In this document: in pieces, positions 1 to 11,741 of the stretch
How positions within the stretch are numbered: position 1 is the stretch's first letter
Layout: each line of letters begins with the position of its first letter
Assembly (NCBI RefSeq): GCF_023806085.1
Contig: NZ_JAMSLX010000005.1
Coordinates: forward strand, 186,001 to 250,000
Source: Hephaestia sp. MAHUQ-44
GTDB lineage: Bacteria; Pseudomonadota; Alphaproteobacteria; Sphingomonadales; Sphingomonadaceae
Reading direction: 5' to 3'
Length of the DNA stretch: 64,000 nucleotides
Program-made: the position numbers and the translations under genes
The notes under the pieces: model-generated
What the model saw: only the letters and a program-made list of their open reading frames with translations
Told to the model about the DNA's origin: nothing
Databases searched by the model: none

Positions 1-16
1 AACGCGCCTTAACGCA

Positions 17-2089
<2,073 letters not shown>

Positions 2090-2143
2090 GATCTTATCTC
2101 CGTGGCCGGGGCGCCATCGACGCCCCGGCAGTTTCCTGAATGC

Positions 2144-2614
2144 TTACCAGCGGTAGTGCGAGAAGGCGCGGTTGGCTTCCGCCATACGGTGCGTATCTTC
2201 GCGCTTCTTGACCGCGTTGCCGCGATTGTTCGACGCATCGAGCAGCTCGCCCGACAGGCGCCCCGCCATCGTGTGCTCGCTGCGGGCCCGCGCGGCCGCG
2301 ATCAGCCAGCGGATCGCCAGCGCCTGCGCGCGCTCGGGGCGCACCTCGACCGGCACCTGATAGGTCGCACCACCGACGCGGCGGCTGCGCACCTCGATGC
2401 CCGGCTTGATGTTGTTGAGCGCCTCATGGAACACGCCCAGCGGGTCTTTCTTGGCCTTTGCTTCGACGGTGTCGAGCGCGCCATAGACGATGCCTTCGGC
2501 GACGGCCTTCTTGCCGTCCAGCATCACCGAGTTCATGAATTTCGACAGAACCTCATCACCAAATTTGGGATCAGGCAGGATTTCCCGCTTTTCGGGACGA
2601 CGACGACGAGACAT
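2144..2614 (-). CDS. rpsG: 30S ribosomal protein S7
   Basis: Small-subunit protein that nucleates assembly of the 16S rRNA 3' domain and contacts the E-site tRNA. The 156-residue product starts [20 protein letters not shown] and has the usual bacterial S7 length and basic composition. It lies between rpsL and fusA. In well-studied bacteria S7 represses its own operon by binding the rpsL-rpsG intergenic mRNA; the 102-bp gap here (2615-2716) is long enough for such a structure, but I did not identify a specific site. Confidence 0.98.
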   Translation of the reverse strand: MSRRRRPEKREILPDPKFGDEVLSKFMNSVMLDGKKAVAEGIVYGALDTVEAKAKKDPLGVFHEALNNIKPGIEVRSRRVGGATYQVPVEVRPERAQALAIRWLIAAARARSEHTMAGRLSGELLDASNNRGNAVKKREDTHRMAEANRAFSHYRW

Positions 2615-2716
2615 ATTGAAAGCCTTTCAAAACCTGCGATCGGATCGTGCGGGGCATTGATCCCGAAGAAAATCGTTCAGGACGATTTTTCCCGGAATAT
2701 CATGCCCCCGGCAGGA

Positions 2717-3088
2717 TCACTTCGGACGCTTGGCGCCGTACTTCGAGCGGGACTGCCTGCGATCCTTGACACCCTGGGTATCGAGAACGCCGCGCAGAAT
2801 GTGATAACGCACACCCGGAAGGTCGCGCACGCGGCCACCGCGGATCAGGACCACCGAGTGCTCCTGAAGGTTGTGGCCTTCGCCCGGAATATAGCTGATC
2901 ACTTCACGCTGGTTGGTGAGGCGGACCTTGGCCACCTTGCGCAGCGCCGAGTTCGGCTTCTTCGGAGTCGTCGTATACACGCGCGTGCAGACACCGCGCT
3001 TCTGCGGGTTCTGATCCATCGCAGGGACCTTGGATTTGGCCTTCTGCTGGTCACGGCCCTTGCGGACCAACTGGTTAATCGTTGGCAT
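2717..3088 (-). CDS. rpsL: 30S ribosomal protein S12
   Basis: Decoding-centre protein of the small subunit and the classic streptomycin-resistance locus. I start it at the methionine of [12 protein letters not shown] (3088) because that is the universal S12 N-terminus; an in-frame ATG four codons upstream gives a non-homologous extension. The 123-residue product contains the conserved loops [20 protein letters not shown] and [13 protein letters not shown] that approach the decoding site. The wild-type lysines of PKKPNS and of the RVRDLPG region appear standard, so no resistance change is evident. First gene of the operon. Confidence 0.97.
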   Translation of the reverse strand: MPTINQLVRKGRDQQKAKSKVPAMDQNPQKRGVCTRVYTTTPKKPNSALRKVAKVRLTNQREVISYIPGEGHNLQEHSVVLIRGGRVRDLPGVRYHILRGVLDTQGVKDRRQSRSKYGAKRPK

Positions 3089-3282
3089 GAAGCCCTTCAC
3101 CTTATGTTACCAGAAATCCTGGCGGTTACTTTGCCGCAAACACGAAACAGCACGAACGGCCCGTGGGCCGCTTGACCGGCCCTGGCCCCGTGCTTTGCCG
3201 GCAATGTTCAATGCTCTCAGTCGAATGGGCGGCACCGGAGACTCGGCTCCATCACCGCCAGCCCTTCCGCAAGCAGGCGCGG

Positions 3283-3311
3283 CCTATACTGGGGCGCCCG
3301 GTTGGGGTCAA
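3283..3311 (-). promoter_or_regulatory. Predicted sigma70 promoter of the rpsL-rpsG-fusA operon
   Basis: On the minus strand TTGACC (3306-3311) and TATAGG (3283-3288) are separated by exactly 17 bp. Transcription would start near 3276 and give a leader of about 190 nt before rpsL. The 3089-3414 interval otherwise has no convincing gene; a nearby divergent gene (bactofilin) begins at 3415. Confidence 0.6.
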
Positions 3312-3414
3312 CAGCATCGGCGGCGCCACATGCGCGACCGGCGCGAATCCCTGCCGGGTGGACGCGCCGCCGCGCCATCGTTAGCATTTAACCATAATCG
3401 CACCGGGGGGCACG

Positions 3415-3816
3415 ATGTTCGGCAAGAAGGATGTGGGAAGCGCGGCCGCGAAGCGCAACGGCTTTTCGGTGCTGGGGCCGGACGTGACGGTGACGGGCGA
3501 TATCGAAGCCGATTCGGATCTGCATATCGACGGCATCGTCGCGGGCGACCTCGTCTGCGCGAGCCTGATCCAGACCGCGGACAGCCGCATCACCGGCGCG
3601 GTGCGCGCGCAATCGGCGCGCATCGGCGGCACGATCGAGGGCAGCGTCACGGTCGACGCGCTGACGATCGAAGCGAGCGCGCGAATCAGCGGCGACATCG
3701 CGTATAAGACCGTGACGATCGAGGGCGGCGCGACCGTGGACGGCCGACTCTCACGGATCGACGGCAATGACGACACCGCCAGCGGGCCGGTGCGGCTGAT
3801 CACCGCGGCCGAGTGA
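3415..3816 (+). CDS. Bactofilin (polymer-forming cytoskeletal protein)
   Basis: Small protein of the bactofilin family, which self-assembles into filaments or membrane-associated sheets and scaffolds cell-wall enzymes or stalk and shape functions in alphaproteobacteria. The 133-residue product has a short polar N-terminus followed by the regular hydrophobic/glycine repeats of a right-handed beta-helix (for example DVTVTGDIEADSDLHIDGIV and GTIEGSVTVDALTIEASARI). No signal peptide or membrane segment is seen. It stands alone on the plus strand, divergent from the str operon. The family call is firm; the cellular role in this organism is not known. Confidence 0.9.
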   Translation: MFGKKDVGSAAAKRNGFSVLGPDVTVTGDIEADSDLHIDGIVAGDLVCASLIQTADSRITGAVRAQSARIGGTIEGSVTVDALTIEASARISGDIAYKTVTIEGGATVDGRLSRIDGNDDTASGPVRLITAAE

Positions 3817-3847
3817 CGCCCCGGCGCTGTTCGAGGAGGCGCACGCG

Positions 3848-4303
3848 ATGACCGGATGGACGCTGCCGATGGACGGGGGATGCCGGTGCGGCAAGCTGCG
3901 CTTCCGCATCACCCGGCCGCCGCTGCTGACGATGGCGTGCCATTGCACCGGTTGCCAGAAAATGAGCGGCAGCGCCTTTTCGACCACGGTGATGGCGCCG
4001 AGCAACGGCTTCGAGGTAACCGCGGGCACGCCGGTGATCGGCGGGCTCCACGGCGCGCAGAGCCGCCACCATCATTGCGACTGGTGCAAGAGCTGGGTGT
4101 TCACGCGAATCGCGCCCGACATGGGGTTCGTCAATGTGCGGGCGGGCGCGCTCGATGATCCGCACTGGTTCGCGCCGTTCGTCGAAAGCTATACCAGCGA
4201 GGCGCTGCCCTGGGCGAACACCGGGGCGCCGCACAGCTTCCCCGAATTTCCGCCGATCGACCAATATCAGCCGCTATTGGCCGCGTTCGCGGCAGCACTT
4301 TGA
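3848..4303 (+). CDS. GFA-domain protein (glutathione-dependent formaldehyde-activating family)
   Basis: Zinc-binding GFA/CENP-V fold protein of 151 residues. The metal ligands are visible as CRCGKLRF near residue 12, CHCTGCQK near residue 38 and HCDWCKSW near residue 77. The prototype catalyses formation of S-hydroxymethylglutathione, but most family members have no proven activity, so the name only indicates the fold. It begins 31 bp after the bactofilin stop and ends just before a strong bidirectional hairpin shared with the converging lpd gene. Confidence 0.85.
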   Translation: MTGWTLPMDGGCRCGKLRFRITRPPLLTMACHCTGCQKMSGSAFSTTVMAPSNGFEVTAGTPVIGGLHGAQSRHHHCDWCKSWVFTRIAPDMGFVNVRAGALDDPHWFAPFVESYTSEALPWANTGAPHSFPEFPPIDQYQPLLAAFAAAL

Positions 4304-4304
4304 G

Positions 4305-4328
4305 CCACCCCGGCGCTTGCCGGGGTGG
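4305..4328. terminator. Bidirectional terminator hairpin
   Basis: A perfect 10-bp stem, CCACCCCGGC paired with GCCGGGGTGG around a GCTT loop, lies between the convergent GFA gene and lpd. It has no long T run, so it may act as a weak intrinsic terminator or an mRNA end stabiliser for both genes. Confidence 0.6.
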
Positions 4329-4337
4329 CATATCATC

Positions 4338-5753
4338 TCAGATATGCAGCGCCCGCCCATAAGCGGCGAGGACGCTCTCGTGCATCATTTCGCTCAGCGT
4401 CGGGTGCGGGAAGACGGTGTTCATCAGTTCGACCTCGGTGGTCTCGAGCGTCTTGCCGACGGTGTAGCCCTGGATCAGCTCGGTCACCTCGGCGCCGATC
4501 ATGTGCGCACCAAGCAACTCGCCGGTCTTGGCGTCGAACACCGTCTTGACGAAGCCTTCGGCCTCACCCAGCGCGATCGCCTTGCCGTTGCCGATGAAGG
4601 GGAAATTGCCGACCTTCACCTCATAGCCTGCTTCCTTCGCCTTGGCCTCGGTGAGGCCGACGCTGGCGATCTGCGGGTGGCAATAGGTGCAGCCCGGAAT
4701 GTTGCGCACGTCCATCGCGTGCGGGTGGACGTGCTTGTTGCCCAGCGCCTGCGCGATCGCCTCGGCGGCGATGACGCCCTCGTGGCTCGCCTTGTGCGCG
4801 AGCCAGGGCGGTGCGGTGACGTCGCCGATCGCCCATAGCCCCTCGACATTGGTGCGGCACAGGCCATCGGTCTTGATATGGCCGCGCTCGGTTGCGACCT
4901 TGAGTGCCTCCAGCCCGATCTTCTCGGTGTTGGGGACGATGCCGATCGCGACGATGACATGGCTGAACTCGGTGGTGACGACCTTGCCGTCCTTGCCCTT
5001 GATCGAGGCCTTGACGCCCTTGTCGCCGACGTCGAGCTTCTCGACGCCCGCGCCGGTCATGATCGTCATGCCCTGCTTCTTGAGCGCCTTTTCGAGGAAG
5101 GCCGACACATCCGCATCCTCGACCGGCACGACGCGATCGAGCATTTCGACCACCGTCACGTCGGCGCCCATATCGTTATAGAAGCTGGCGAACTCGATCC
5201 CGATCGCGCCCGAGCCGATGACGAGCAGCTTGCTGGGCACTTCGCCCGGCACCATCGCGTGGCGATAGGTCCATACGCGCTTGCCGTCCGCGGGCGCGAA
5301 CGGCAGATCGCGCGCGCGCGCGCCGGTGGCGACGATGATGTGCTTGGCCGACAGCTCGGTCTTCTTGCCGTCCTTGTCGGTGACCGACAGCTTGCCCTTA
5401 CCCGTCAGCACGCCCTCGCCCATATGGACCGCGATCTTGTTCTTCTTCATCAGGTGCGTGACGCCCTGATTGAGCTGTTTGGCAACCCCGCGCGAGCGCT
5501 TGACCACGGCATCGATGTCCGCGCTGATCTTCTCGGCGACCAGCCCGTAATCCTTGGCGTGATTCATATAATGGAAAATCTCGGCCGATCGCAGCAGCGC
5601 CTTGGTGGGGATGCAGCCCCAGTTGAGGCAGATGCCGCCCAGATTCTCGCGCTCGACGATCGCGGTCTTGAGCCCGAGCTGCGCGGCACGGATGGCCGCG
5701 ACATAGCCGCCGGGGCCAGAGCCGAGAACGATGACGTCGTAAGATTCAGCCAC
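4338..5753 (-). CDS. lpd: Dihydrolipoyl dehydrogenase (E3), pyruvate dehydrogenase-associated
   Basis: FAD-dependent E3 that reoxidises dihydrolipoyl groups of 2-oxo acid dehydrogenase complexes with NAD+. The FAD-binding GSGPGGYVAAIRAAQLG motif is at the N-terminus, the redox disulfide CLNWGC follows, then the NAD-binding GSGAIGIEFAS and the C-terminal HPTLSE with the catalytic His/Glu. I place the start at GTG 5753 because GAGGAG precedes it at good spacing and the family N-terminus begins there; an upstream ATG adds 13 unrelated residues. The 471-residue length is normal. It is the last gene of the pdhC cluster, suggesting service to pyruvate dehydrogenase; a second lpd at 20828-22225 sits with the 2-oxoglutarate complex. 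Confidence 0.96.
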   Translation of the reverse strand: MAESYDVIVLGSGPGGYVAAIRAAQLGLKTAIVERENLGGICLNWGCIPTKALLRSAEIFHYMNHAKDYGLVAEKISADIDAVVKRSRGVAKQLNQGVTHLMKKNKIAVHMGEGVLTGKGKLSVTDKDGKKTELSAKHIIVATGARARDLPFAPADGKRVWTYRHAMVPGEVPSKLLVIGSGAIGIEFASFYNDMGADVTVVEMLDRVVPVEDADVSAFLEKALKKQGMTIMTGAGVEKLDVGDKGVKASIKGKDGKVVTTEFSHVIVAIGIVPNTEKIGLEALKVATERGHIKTDGLCRTNVEGLWAIGDVTAPPWLAHKASHEGVIAAEAIAQALGNKHVHPHAMDVRNIPGCTYCHPQIASVGLTEAKAKEAGYEVKVGNFPFIGNGKAIALGEAEGFVKTVFDAKTGELLGAHMIGAEVTELIQGYTVGKTLETTEVELMNTVFPHPTLSEMMHESVLAAYGRALHI

Positions 5754-5810
5754 GATATACTCCTCGAACGTACCAGCCGGCGGCATCGCCACCGGCGCTA
5801 TTTCAAATTT

Positions 5811-6224
5811 TCAGACCGCATCGGCCATCGGCGGGACGCGGCGTGGATTGCGATCCTCGTCGACCGCCACGAAAACGAATTTGGCCTGCGTCACCCGGTG
5901 CGATTCCTCGCTGTGGCGGGCACGGCGCCAGGTTTCGACGTCGATCGTCATCGAGGTGGTGCCGACACGCACCAGATGCGCGAACACCGATACGTCGTCC
6001 CCGACGAACACCGGATGATGGAACTTCATGCCCTCGACCGCCACGGTGACCGCGCGCCCCTTCGAATGGCGCGAGGCGACCACGCCCGCGGCCATATCCA
6101 TATGGCCCATCAGCCAGCCGCCGAAAATGTCGCCATAGGGATTGGCGTCGGCGGGCATCGCGGTAATCCGGATCGCGGGCGCGGTCGCCGGCATCACCTC
6201 ATCGCCAGCCATATCCTCAGCCAT
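5811..6224 (-). CDS. Acyl-CoA thioesterase, YciA-like hotdog fold
   Basis: A 137-residue single-domain hotdog protein that should hydrolyse acyl-CoA to free acid and CoA. The diagnostic segment DIFGGWLMGHMDMAAGVVASRH matches the YciA/BFIT subgroup, with the aspartate of the MDMAAG helix as the expected catalytic residue and AVEGMKFHHPV as the next conserved strand. It overlaps the upstream small membrane protein gene by 8 bp and sits between pdhC and lpd, so it is probably co-transcribed with them. Substrate chain length cannot be read from the sequence. Confidence 0.87.
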   Translation of the reverse strand: MAEDMAGDEVMPATAPAIRITAMPADANPYGDIFGGWLMGHMDMAAGVVASRHSKGRAVTVAVEGMKFHHPVFVGDDVSVFAHLVRVGTTSMTIDVETWRRARHSEESHRVTQAKFVFVAVDEDRNPRRVPPMADAV

Positions 6225-6426
6225 GCGCCCGCCTTCTCGCGCGCGTGATGCGGATCGCGCGGCGCAACGGGTTGATCCCCATCAACACCGTCAACACCAT
6301 CGCGACCCCGCCGATCGTCCAGATCGTCTTTGCCCCCAGCGGATAAGCCCAGGCCGATACCCACGTCACCGCCAGCGCGGCGGCGAGCCCCGCGACGATG
6401 TGAAGGAGTTCGGCCAGGACGCGCAT
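6217..6426 (-). CDS. Small two-helix membrane protein
   Basis: Unrecognised 69-residue protein with two clear hydrophobic segments, about residues 8-28 and 33-52, and a strongly basic C-terminal tail (RRAIRITRARRRAHG) predicted to stay in the cytoplasm. Its ATG at 6426 is one base from the pdhC stop and its end overlaps the thioesterase start, so it is embedded in the pdhC-lpd operon. No function can be assigned. Confidence 0.7.
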   Translation of the reverse strand: MRVLAELLHIVAGLAAALAVTWVSAWAYPLGAKTIWTIGGVAMVLTVLMGINPLRRAIRITRARRRAHG

Positions 6427-6427
6427 G

Positions 6428-7747
6428 TTACGCGATCATGCCCAGCGGGCGCTCGACCAGTTCCTTGAACAGCTTGAGCATCTGCGCGCCATCGGCACCG
6501 TCGATCGCGCGATGATCGAAGCTGCCGGTGACGCTCATCACCGTCGCCACGCCGAGCGCGTCATCGACGATATAGGGCCGCTTCTCACCCGCGCCGACCG
6601 CGAGGATCATGCCCTGCGGCGGGTTGATGACGGCATCGAACTGCTTGATGCCGAACATGCCCATGTTCGAGATGCTCGCGGTACCGCCCTGATATTCTTC
6701 CGGCTTGAGCTTGTTCTCCTTGGCGCGGCCGGCGAGTTCCTTCATCTCGACCGAGATCGCCGACACGCTCTTGTTGGCGGCATCGCGGATGATCGGGGTG
6801 ATCAGCCCCGACGGCGTCGAGACCGCCACCGACACGTCGGCACGCTTGTAGCTGATGAGCTTGTCGCCCGCATAGGTGACGTTGCACTTCGGGCTCGCTT
6901 CGAGCGTGACGCCGAGCGCCTTGATCAGCAGATCGTTGACCGAGAGCTTGATACCGCGACCGCCGAGCGCCGCGTTGAGATCGCTGCGCAGCTTAAGTAG
7001 CGCATCGAGCCGGACATCGACCGTCAGATAGATGTGCGGGATCGTCTGCTTCGCCTCGGTGAGGCGGCGCGCGATCGTCTTGCGGATATTGCTGAGCTTT
7101 TCTGCCTCGTGCGGGATCGAATCGTCAAACCAGATCGCCTTGGCCTCGGCAGACGCCGCCGCGGGCGTGGGCGTGGGCGTGGGCGTGGCGGCCGGTGCAG
7201 CCGCACGCGCGGGCGCGGCGCCGGGGGTCGCGCCCTCGATATCGGCCTTGACGATCCGGCCGCCGGGGCCGGTACCCGCAACGGCGGACAGATCGATCCC
7301 CTTGTCGGCCGCGATGCGACGCGCGAGCGGGCTCGCCTTGACGCGGTCGCCATCCGGGGTCGCGGCGGGCTGAGCCGCCGGCGCGGGGCTGGCGGCGGGT
7401 GCCGGGGCCTCGGCCTTGGGCGCCGCGTCGGCAGCGGGAGCGGGAGCGGGCGTCGGCGCGGCGGCGGGCGCAGCCTTCGGCGCCGAGACCGCCGATGCGT
7501 CTTCGCCTTCCGCGGCGAGGACCGCGATCACCGTGCCGACGGGCACGCCCTCGGCACCTTCAGCAACCAGAATCTGCGCGATCACGCCCTCGTCGACCGC
7601 TTCGAACTCCATCGTCGCCTTGTCGGTCTCGATCTCGGCCATCAGGTCACCGGCCGACACCGTGTCACCTTCCTTGACCAGCCACTTGGCAAGCGTGCCC
7701 TCCTCCATGGTGGGCGAGAGGGCGGGCATCTTGATCTCGATCGGCAT
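6428..7747 (-). CDS. pdhC: Pyruvate dehydrogenase E2, dihydrolipoyllysine acetyltransferase
   Basis: Core E2 of the pyruvate dehydrogenase complex, transferring acetyl from lipoyl to CoA. The start is ATG 7747 ([17 protein letters not shown]), which is the conserved N-terminus. Domains in order: one lipoyl domain with lipoyl lysine in EIETDKATM, a long Ala/Pro linker, an E3/E1-binding domain ([16 protein letters not shown]), a second Ala/Pro/Thr linker and the catalytic domain ending with [13 protein letters not shown], which contains the HxxxDG active site. The second linker is encoded by a short GTGGGC hexamer repeat near 7168-7190. E1 genes are not adjacent. The downstream genes on the same strand are the small membrane protein, thioesterase and lpd. 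Confidence 0.95.
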   Translation of the reverse strand: MPIEIKMPALSPTMEEGTLAKWLVKEGDTVSAGDLMAEIETDKATMEFEAVDEGVIAQILVAEGAEGVPVGTVIAVLAAEGEDASAVSAPKAAPAAAPTPAPAPAADAAPKAEAPAPAASPAPAAQPAATPDGDRVKASPLARRIAADKGIDLSAVAGTGPGGRIVKADIEGATPGAAPARAAAPAATPTPTPTPAAASAEAKAIWFDDSIPHEAEKLSNIRKTIARRLTEAKQTIPHIYLTVDVRLDALLKLRSDLNAALGGRGIKLSVNDLLIKALGVTLEASPKCNVTYAGDKLISYKRADVSVAVSTPSGLITPIIRDAANKSVSAISVEMKELAGRAKENKLKPEEYQGGTASISNMGMFGIKQFDAVINPPQGMILAVGAGEKRPYIVDDALGVATVMSVTGSFDHRAIDGADGAQMLKLFKELVERPLGMIA

Positions 7748-7894
7748 CGAATGGGGAATCCTTGTGTCACGCGCTGGTCTGACAATGGGCGCCGGGGCTT
7801 CCTTCGTCATCAACGCGCACGCGTCAAGACCGTGCCCTTGCGCGAAGCCGATTTGGGCGCCACCTTCGCCCCCGCAAGGGGGGAAAGTGGCGAT

Positions 7895-8347
7895 ATGCGC
7901 ATCTATCTGGTCGTGATCGACGAATCACCCGAAGCGAGCGTCGCATTGCGCTTTGCCGCCCGGCGCGCCGTGAAAACCGGCGGCGCGGTGGAGATTCTCG
8001 CGCTGCTGCCGCCCCCCGAATTCGTCCAATGGGGCGGCGTGCAGGCGACGATCGAGGAAGAGGCGCGACTCAAGGCCGAAGGGCTGGTCGCCGCGGCGGC
8101 GGGCACGCTGGTCGAGGAATCGGGGCTCAAGCCCTCGATCACGGTGCGCCAGGGCGAGGCGCGCAAGGTGATCCGTGAGATCATCGCGCAGACCCCCGAC
8201 ATCGCCGCGCTGGTGCTCGCGACCACCAAAAGCGGCGCGCCGGGGCCGCTCGTGAGCTATTTCGCCAGCTCCGACGGCGGGCTGCCGGTACCGCTGATGA
8301 TCGTACCGGGTAGCCTGGACAACGCCGCGATCGACCGGCTGAGCTAG
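7895..8347 (+). CDS. Universal stress protein (UspA family)
   Basis: A 150-residue single USP domain. It begins [21 protein letters not shown], with the beta-1 strand and Asp expected to contact nucleotide, and contains [20 protein letters not shown], a variant of the nucleotide-binding Gx2Gx9G(S/T) region. I use ATG 7895; longer open frames upstream are antisense to pdhC. Lone gene divergent from pdhC, with GGGGGAAAG before the start as a likely ribosome-binding site. Probably cytoplasmic and stress-induced by family analogy only. Confidence 0.85.
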   Translation: MRIYLVVIDESPEASVALRFAARRAVKTGGAVEILALLPPPEFVQWGGVQATIEEEARLKAEGLVAAAAGTLVEESGLKPSITVRQGEARKVIREIIAQTPDIAALVLATTKSGAPGPLVSYFASSDGGLPVPLMIVPGSLDNAAIDRLS

Positions 8348-8356
8348 GGGCGGAAC

Positions 8357-9016
8357 CTAGCGCGGCGCGAACAGCATCCACGGCTTGGGGCGACCGGTGG
8401 GCTTGGGCACGCCGTCGAGGCGGACCGCGCGAATCAGACGAACGGGCTGGAGGATCATCTGGCCGCGCATCGGCCCGCGCCCGCCCCCGGTGGGAAGCGC
8501 GAGGATGCGCCTGACCACATCCATCCCGGCGACGACCTTGCCGAACGCCGCATAGCCGCGATAGCTGCCGCGCGCGTCGAGCGACGGATTGGCGCCGACC
8601 ATGATCGAGAAATTGCCATTGGCCGAATCGTCGTCGGCGCCGTGCGCCATCGAAAGCGTGCCATCGAGATGCTTGAGCCCGGTCCGGTCGGTCGGTTCGA
8701 GCGCGAGCGGGGGCAAGCGGCGGCGCGCGTCCATCGCGATCCCGCCCTGGATGAAACCGAACGCGGCCGCGCCCTTGCGCCGCGACGCGCGATAGAAGGT
8801 CGTGCCGTCGAGCCGCCCGTCATCGACATAAGCGAGGAAATTGGCGGTAGTCTCGGGCGCATGGCGCTGATCGAGCGCGACGACGATGCGGCCCGCCGAG
8901 GTCTCGATCGCGACCCGTACGAAGCCGGGCGTGGCGCGGATCGCCGATTGGGCCGAGGCAGGCGCGGCCAGCATCAGCGCGAGCAACGCGGCGACGAGAA
9001 TCGTGAAGCGCTTCAT
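8357..9016 (-). CDS. Periplasmic peptidylprolyl isomerase, cyclophilin type
   Basis: Cyclophilin-like prolyl cis-trans isomerase of 219 residues. The start is ATG 9016, which gives a clean signal peptide (MKRFTILVAALLALMLAAPASAQS, cleavage after ASA) and places the enzyme in the periplasm. The cyclophilin core is recognisable from ETSAGRIVVALDQRHAPET, TFYRA, FGFIQGG and AFGKVVAGMDVVRRI. The C-terminus is basic and unrelated to the core. It converges on the universal stress protein with a 9-bp gap. Confidence 0.88.
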   Translation of the reverse strand: MKRFTILVAALLALMLAAPASAQSAIRATPGFVRVAIETSAGRIVVALDQRHAPETTANFLAYVDDGRLDGTTFYRASRRKGAAAFGFIQGGIAMDARRRLPPLALEPTDRTGLKHLDGTLSMAHGADDDSANGNFSIMVGANPSLDARGSYRGYAAFGKVVAGMDVVRRILALPTGGGRGPMRGQMILQPVRLIRAVRLDGVPKPTGRPKPWMLFAPR

Positions 9017-9113
9017 GCGCCACGCCGATAGCGGCTGACGCGCGCGCACGAAACCCGGTCGACGTTTCCCTTGCCCTTCCCTCTCCCCGCAGGGAGAGGA
9101 AAAGGGGCGTGAA

Positions 9114-9941
9114 TCAATCGCGCAGCAATTCGTTGATGCTGGTCTTGGAGCGCGTCTGGGCATCGACCTGCTTGACGATCACCGCGCAATACAGCGCGGG
9201 CTTGCCGTCGCCGCCCCCCATCGAGCCGGGGACGACCACCGAATACGGCGGTACCTGCCCGCGATGGATTTCGCCGGTCGCGCGATCGACGATCTTGGTC
9301 GAGGCGCCGAGATAGACGCCCATCGAAAGCACAGCGCCTTCACCCACGCGCACGCCCTCTGCCACTTCGGCGCGGGCGCCGATGAACGCGCCGTCACCGA
9401 TGATGACCGGATCGGCCTGAAGCGGTTCGAGCACGCCGCCGATGCCGGCACCGCCCGAGATATGGACGTTCCTGCCGATCTGCGCGCAGCTGCCGACGGT
9501 CGCCCAGGTATCTATCATCGCGCCTGCCCCCACATGCGCGCCGATATTGACGAAGCTCGGCATCAGCACCGCGCCCTTGCCGATGAAAGCGCCGCGCCGG
9601 ACGATCGCGCCGGGCACCGCACGGAAGCCCGCCTCACGGAATTCGCTCGCGGCCCAGCCGGAGAATTTGGAGGGCACCTTGTCCCACCAATTCGCGCCGC
9701 CCGGGCCGCCCGAAATCTCAACCATATCGTTGAGGCGGAACGACAGCAGCACGGCCTTCTTGAGCCATTGGTTGACGCGCCAGCCGCCCGCGCCATCGGG
9801 CTCGGCCACGCGCACCGCGCCGGTATCGAGTTGCGCCAGCGCCTGATCGACCGCCTGACGCACCGCCCCCTTGGTGTCGCCGCCGATCGAATCGCGGTCC
9901 TCCCAGGCGGCGTCGATCGTCGCTTGAAGGTTCTCGCTCAT
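9114..9941 (-). CDS. dapD: 2,3,4,5-tetrahydropyridine-2,6-dicarboxylate N-succinyltransferase
   Basis: DapD transfers succinyl from succinyl-CoA to tetrahydrodipicolinate in the succinylase route to meso-diaminopimelate and lysine. The 275-residue product starts [17 protein letters not shown], has the N-terminal helical domain, and then the left-handed beta-helix hexapeptide repeats ([20 protein letters not shown] and following) ending in [19 protein letters not shown]. Its ATG overlaps the stop of the upstream HAD gene by 4 bp, so the two are translationally coupled. dapB, another step of this pathway, is at 40506. Confidence 0.96.
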   Translation of the reverse strand: MSENLQATIDAAWEDRDSIGGDTKGAVRQAVDQALAQLDTGAVRVAEPDGAGGWRVNQWLKKAVLLSFRLNDMVEISGGPGGANWWDKVPSKFSGWAASEFREAGFRAVPGAIVRRGAFIGKGAVLMPSFVNIGAHVGAGAMIDTWATVGSCAQIGRNVHISGGAGIGGVLEPLQADPVIIGDGAFIGARAEVAEGVRVGEGAVLSMGVYLGASTKIVDRATGEIHRGQVPPYSVVVPGSMGGGDGKPALYCAVIVKQVDAQTRSKTSINELLRD

Positions 9942-10603
9942 TCTTCCTCCTGAAGTGTGTGCAGCCAGGCTGCGATATCGGCCACCTTGTGGTCGACGAA
10001 ACTGCGATCCTCGCCGATACCCTGTTCGGAGCCGTTGTCGACCCACAGTGTCGTCATCCCGATCGCTTTGGCGGGCGCAAGGTTGCGCGCCATGTCGTCG
10101 GCGAACAGGCAGCGCGTCGGATCGAGATCATAGGCCGCGCACAGCCCGGCATAGGCATCGGGGTGCGGCTTAGGGACGTAATTGGTCGCGCGCAGATCGA
10201 ACAGCGCCTCGAAACTGTCGCCAAGCCCCAGCCGGGCAAGCACGCGGCGCGCATAAGGCGCATCGGCATTGGTGAAGACCAGCTTGCGCCCCGGCAGCGC
10301 GGCGATCCCGGCGACCAGCGGCGCATCGTGTTCGAGCTGGTCGAGCGCGATGTCGTGAACATCGTCGAGATAATCGGTCGGGTCGATCGCATGTTCGGCC
10401 ATCAGCCCGGCGAGCGTGGTGCCGTGGTGGTGAAAATAATCCTTCTGGATTCGTCGCGCCTCGACCGGATCGCAACCGAAATAGCGCGCGACATAGGCGC
10501 CGATCCGCTCGTCGATCCGCGCGAACAGATTGGTCGACGCCGGATAGAGCGTGTTATCGAGATCGAAGATCCAGGTGTCGATATGGGCAAGATCGGCGCG
10601 CAT
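9938..10603 (-). CDS. Pyrimidine 5'-nucleotidase-like HAD hydrolase
   Basis: HAD-superfamily phosphatase of 221 residues resembling the SDT1/PynA-type pyrimidine 5'-nucleotidases often placed next to dapD in alphaproteobacteria. HAD motif I is FDLDNTLYP, motif II is VFTNAD, the lysine motif is [11 protein letters not shown] and motif IV is FADDMARN. The start at ATG 10603 ([11 protein letters not shown]) removes an upstream extension with no homology. Its stop overlaps the dapD start. The substrate is inferred from family only. Confidence 0.88.
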   Translation of the reverse strand: MRADLAHIDTWIFDLDNTLYPASTNLFARIDERIGAYVARYFGCDPVEARRIQKDYFHHHGTTLAGLMAEHAIDPTDYLDDVHDIALDQLEHDAPLVAGIAALPGRKLVFTNADAPYARRVLARLGLGDSFEALFDLRATNYVPKPHPDAYAGLCAAYDLDPTRCLFADDMARNLAPAKAIGMTTLWVDNGSEQGIGEDRSFVDHKVADIAAWLHTLQEEE

Positions 10604-10686
10604 GGCGGGCGCACGCTTAGGCGGGCGGGCGCACGCGGGCAAGGCAGGGAGTGGCAAACGCGGCCGGGCCGCCCCATCTTGCCGCG

Positions 10687-11670
10687 ATGACCGCTTTTTC
10701 ACTGCTCGATCTCGCCCCCATCGTCGATGGCGGCACCGCTGCCGAGGCGCTTGCCAATTCGGCCGATCTCGCGCGCCATGCCGAGGCGCTGGGCTTCACC
10801 CGTTATTGGGTCGCCGAGCATCACGGGATGGCGGGGATCGCCTCTGCCGCGACCGCGGTGGTGATCGGGCATATCGCGGCGGCGACCAGCCGCATCCGCG
10901 TCGGTGCGGGCGGGATCATGCTGCCCAACCACGCGCCGATCGTGATCGCCGAGCAATTCGGGACACTCGATGCACTATTCCCCGGCCGCATCGACCTCGG
11001 CCTCGGGCGTGCGCCGGGATCGGACCAGCGCGTCGCTCGCGCGCTCCGGCGGACGCTCGACAGCGACCCCAACGCCTTCCCGCGCGACGTGATCGAGCTG
11101 CAAAGCTATTTCGCCGATGACGGCCAGACCGGCATCCGCGCGGTGCCCGGCGCGGGCGCGAGGGTGCCGATCTGGATTCTCGGATCGAGCCTGTTCGGCG
11201 CACAACTCGCGGCGATGCTGGGGCTGCCCTACGCCTTCGCCTCGCATTTCGCGCCCGACGCGCTCGATCAGGCGCTCGAGATCTATCGCCGCGACTTCCG
11301 GCCTTCGGCGCAACTCGACCGGCCCTATGCGATGGCCGGGTTCAACGTCTTCGCCGCCGACAGCGATGCCGAGGGGGAATTGATCGCGAGTTCGCAGCAG
11401 CAGGCGTTCGTGGCGCTGCGCACCGGCCACCCGCGCCAATTGCCGCCGCCGGTCGCGGGGTATCGCGACAGTCTGGGCGAGCAGGGCCGGTCGATCCTCG
11501 ATCACGTGCTGCAATGTTCGGCGGTCGGCGGCCCCGAGACCGTCGCGCGTGGAATCGCCGCGTTCGTCGAGCGCACGCAGGTCGACGAACTGATGATCGC
11601 CAGCGCGATCTTCGATCACGACGCGCGCAAGCGGAGCCTGTCGATCACCGCCGAGGTGATGCGCCGGTAA
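10687..11670 (+). CDS. LLM-class flavin-dependent oxidoreductase
   Basis: Luciferase-like monooxygenase fold protein of 327 residues, related to the YhbW/MsnO8 group. Recognisable segments are [56 protein letters not shown] and [15 protein letters not shown]. It should use reduced flavin from a separate reductase; the substrate is unknown. I start at ATG 10687, just after the divergent HAD gene. It is monocistronic and converges on the M3 peptidase gene. Confidence 0.88.
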   Translation: MTAFSLLDLAPIVDGGTAAEALANSADLARHAEALGFTRYWVAEHHGMAGIASAATAVVIGHIAAATSRIRVGAGGIMLPNHAPIVIAEQFGTLDALFPGRIDLGLGRAPGSDQRVARALRRTLDSDPNAFPRDVIELQSYFADDGQTGIRAVPGAGARVPIWILGSSLFGAQLAAMLGLPYAFASHFAPDALDQALEIYRRDFRPSAQLDRPYAMAGFNVFAADSDAEGELIASSQQQAFVALRTGHPRQLPPPVAGYRDSLGEQGRSILDHVLQCSAVGGPETVARGIAAFVERTQVDELMIASAIFDHDARKRSLSITAEVMRR

Positions 11671-11741
11671 ACGTCACCAACCAGCCGCAAGCCAAAGCGC
11701 TCGCGGATGGTTGGATGCCGGAACGAGTCCGGCATGACGCG

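Noticed and set aside
4887-6248. Plus-strand gene opposite lpd and the thioesterase
   Set aside because: Antisense to well-conserved enzymes, with no recognisable domain and no ribosome-binding site.
7168-7190. GTGGGC tandem hexamers as a regulatory repeat
   Set aside because: They are in frame within pdhC and encode the Pro/Thr-rich interdomain linker.
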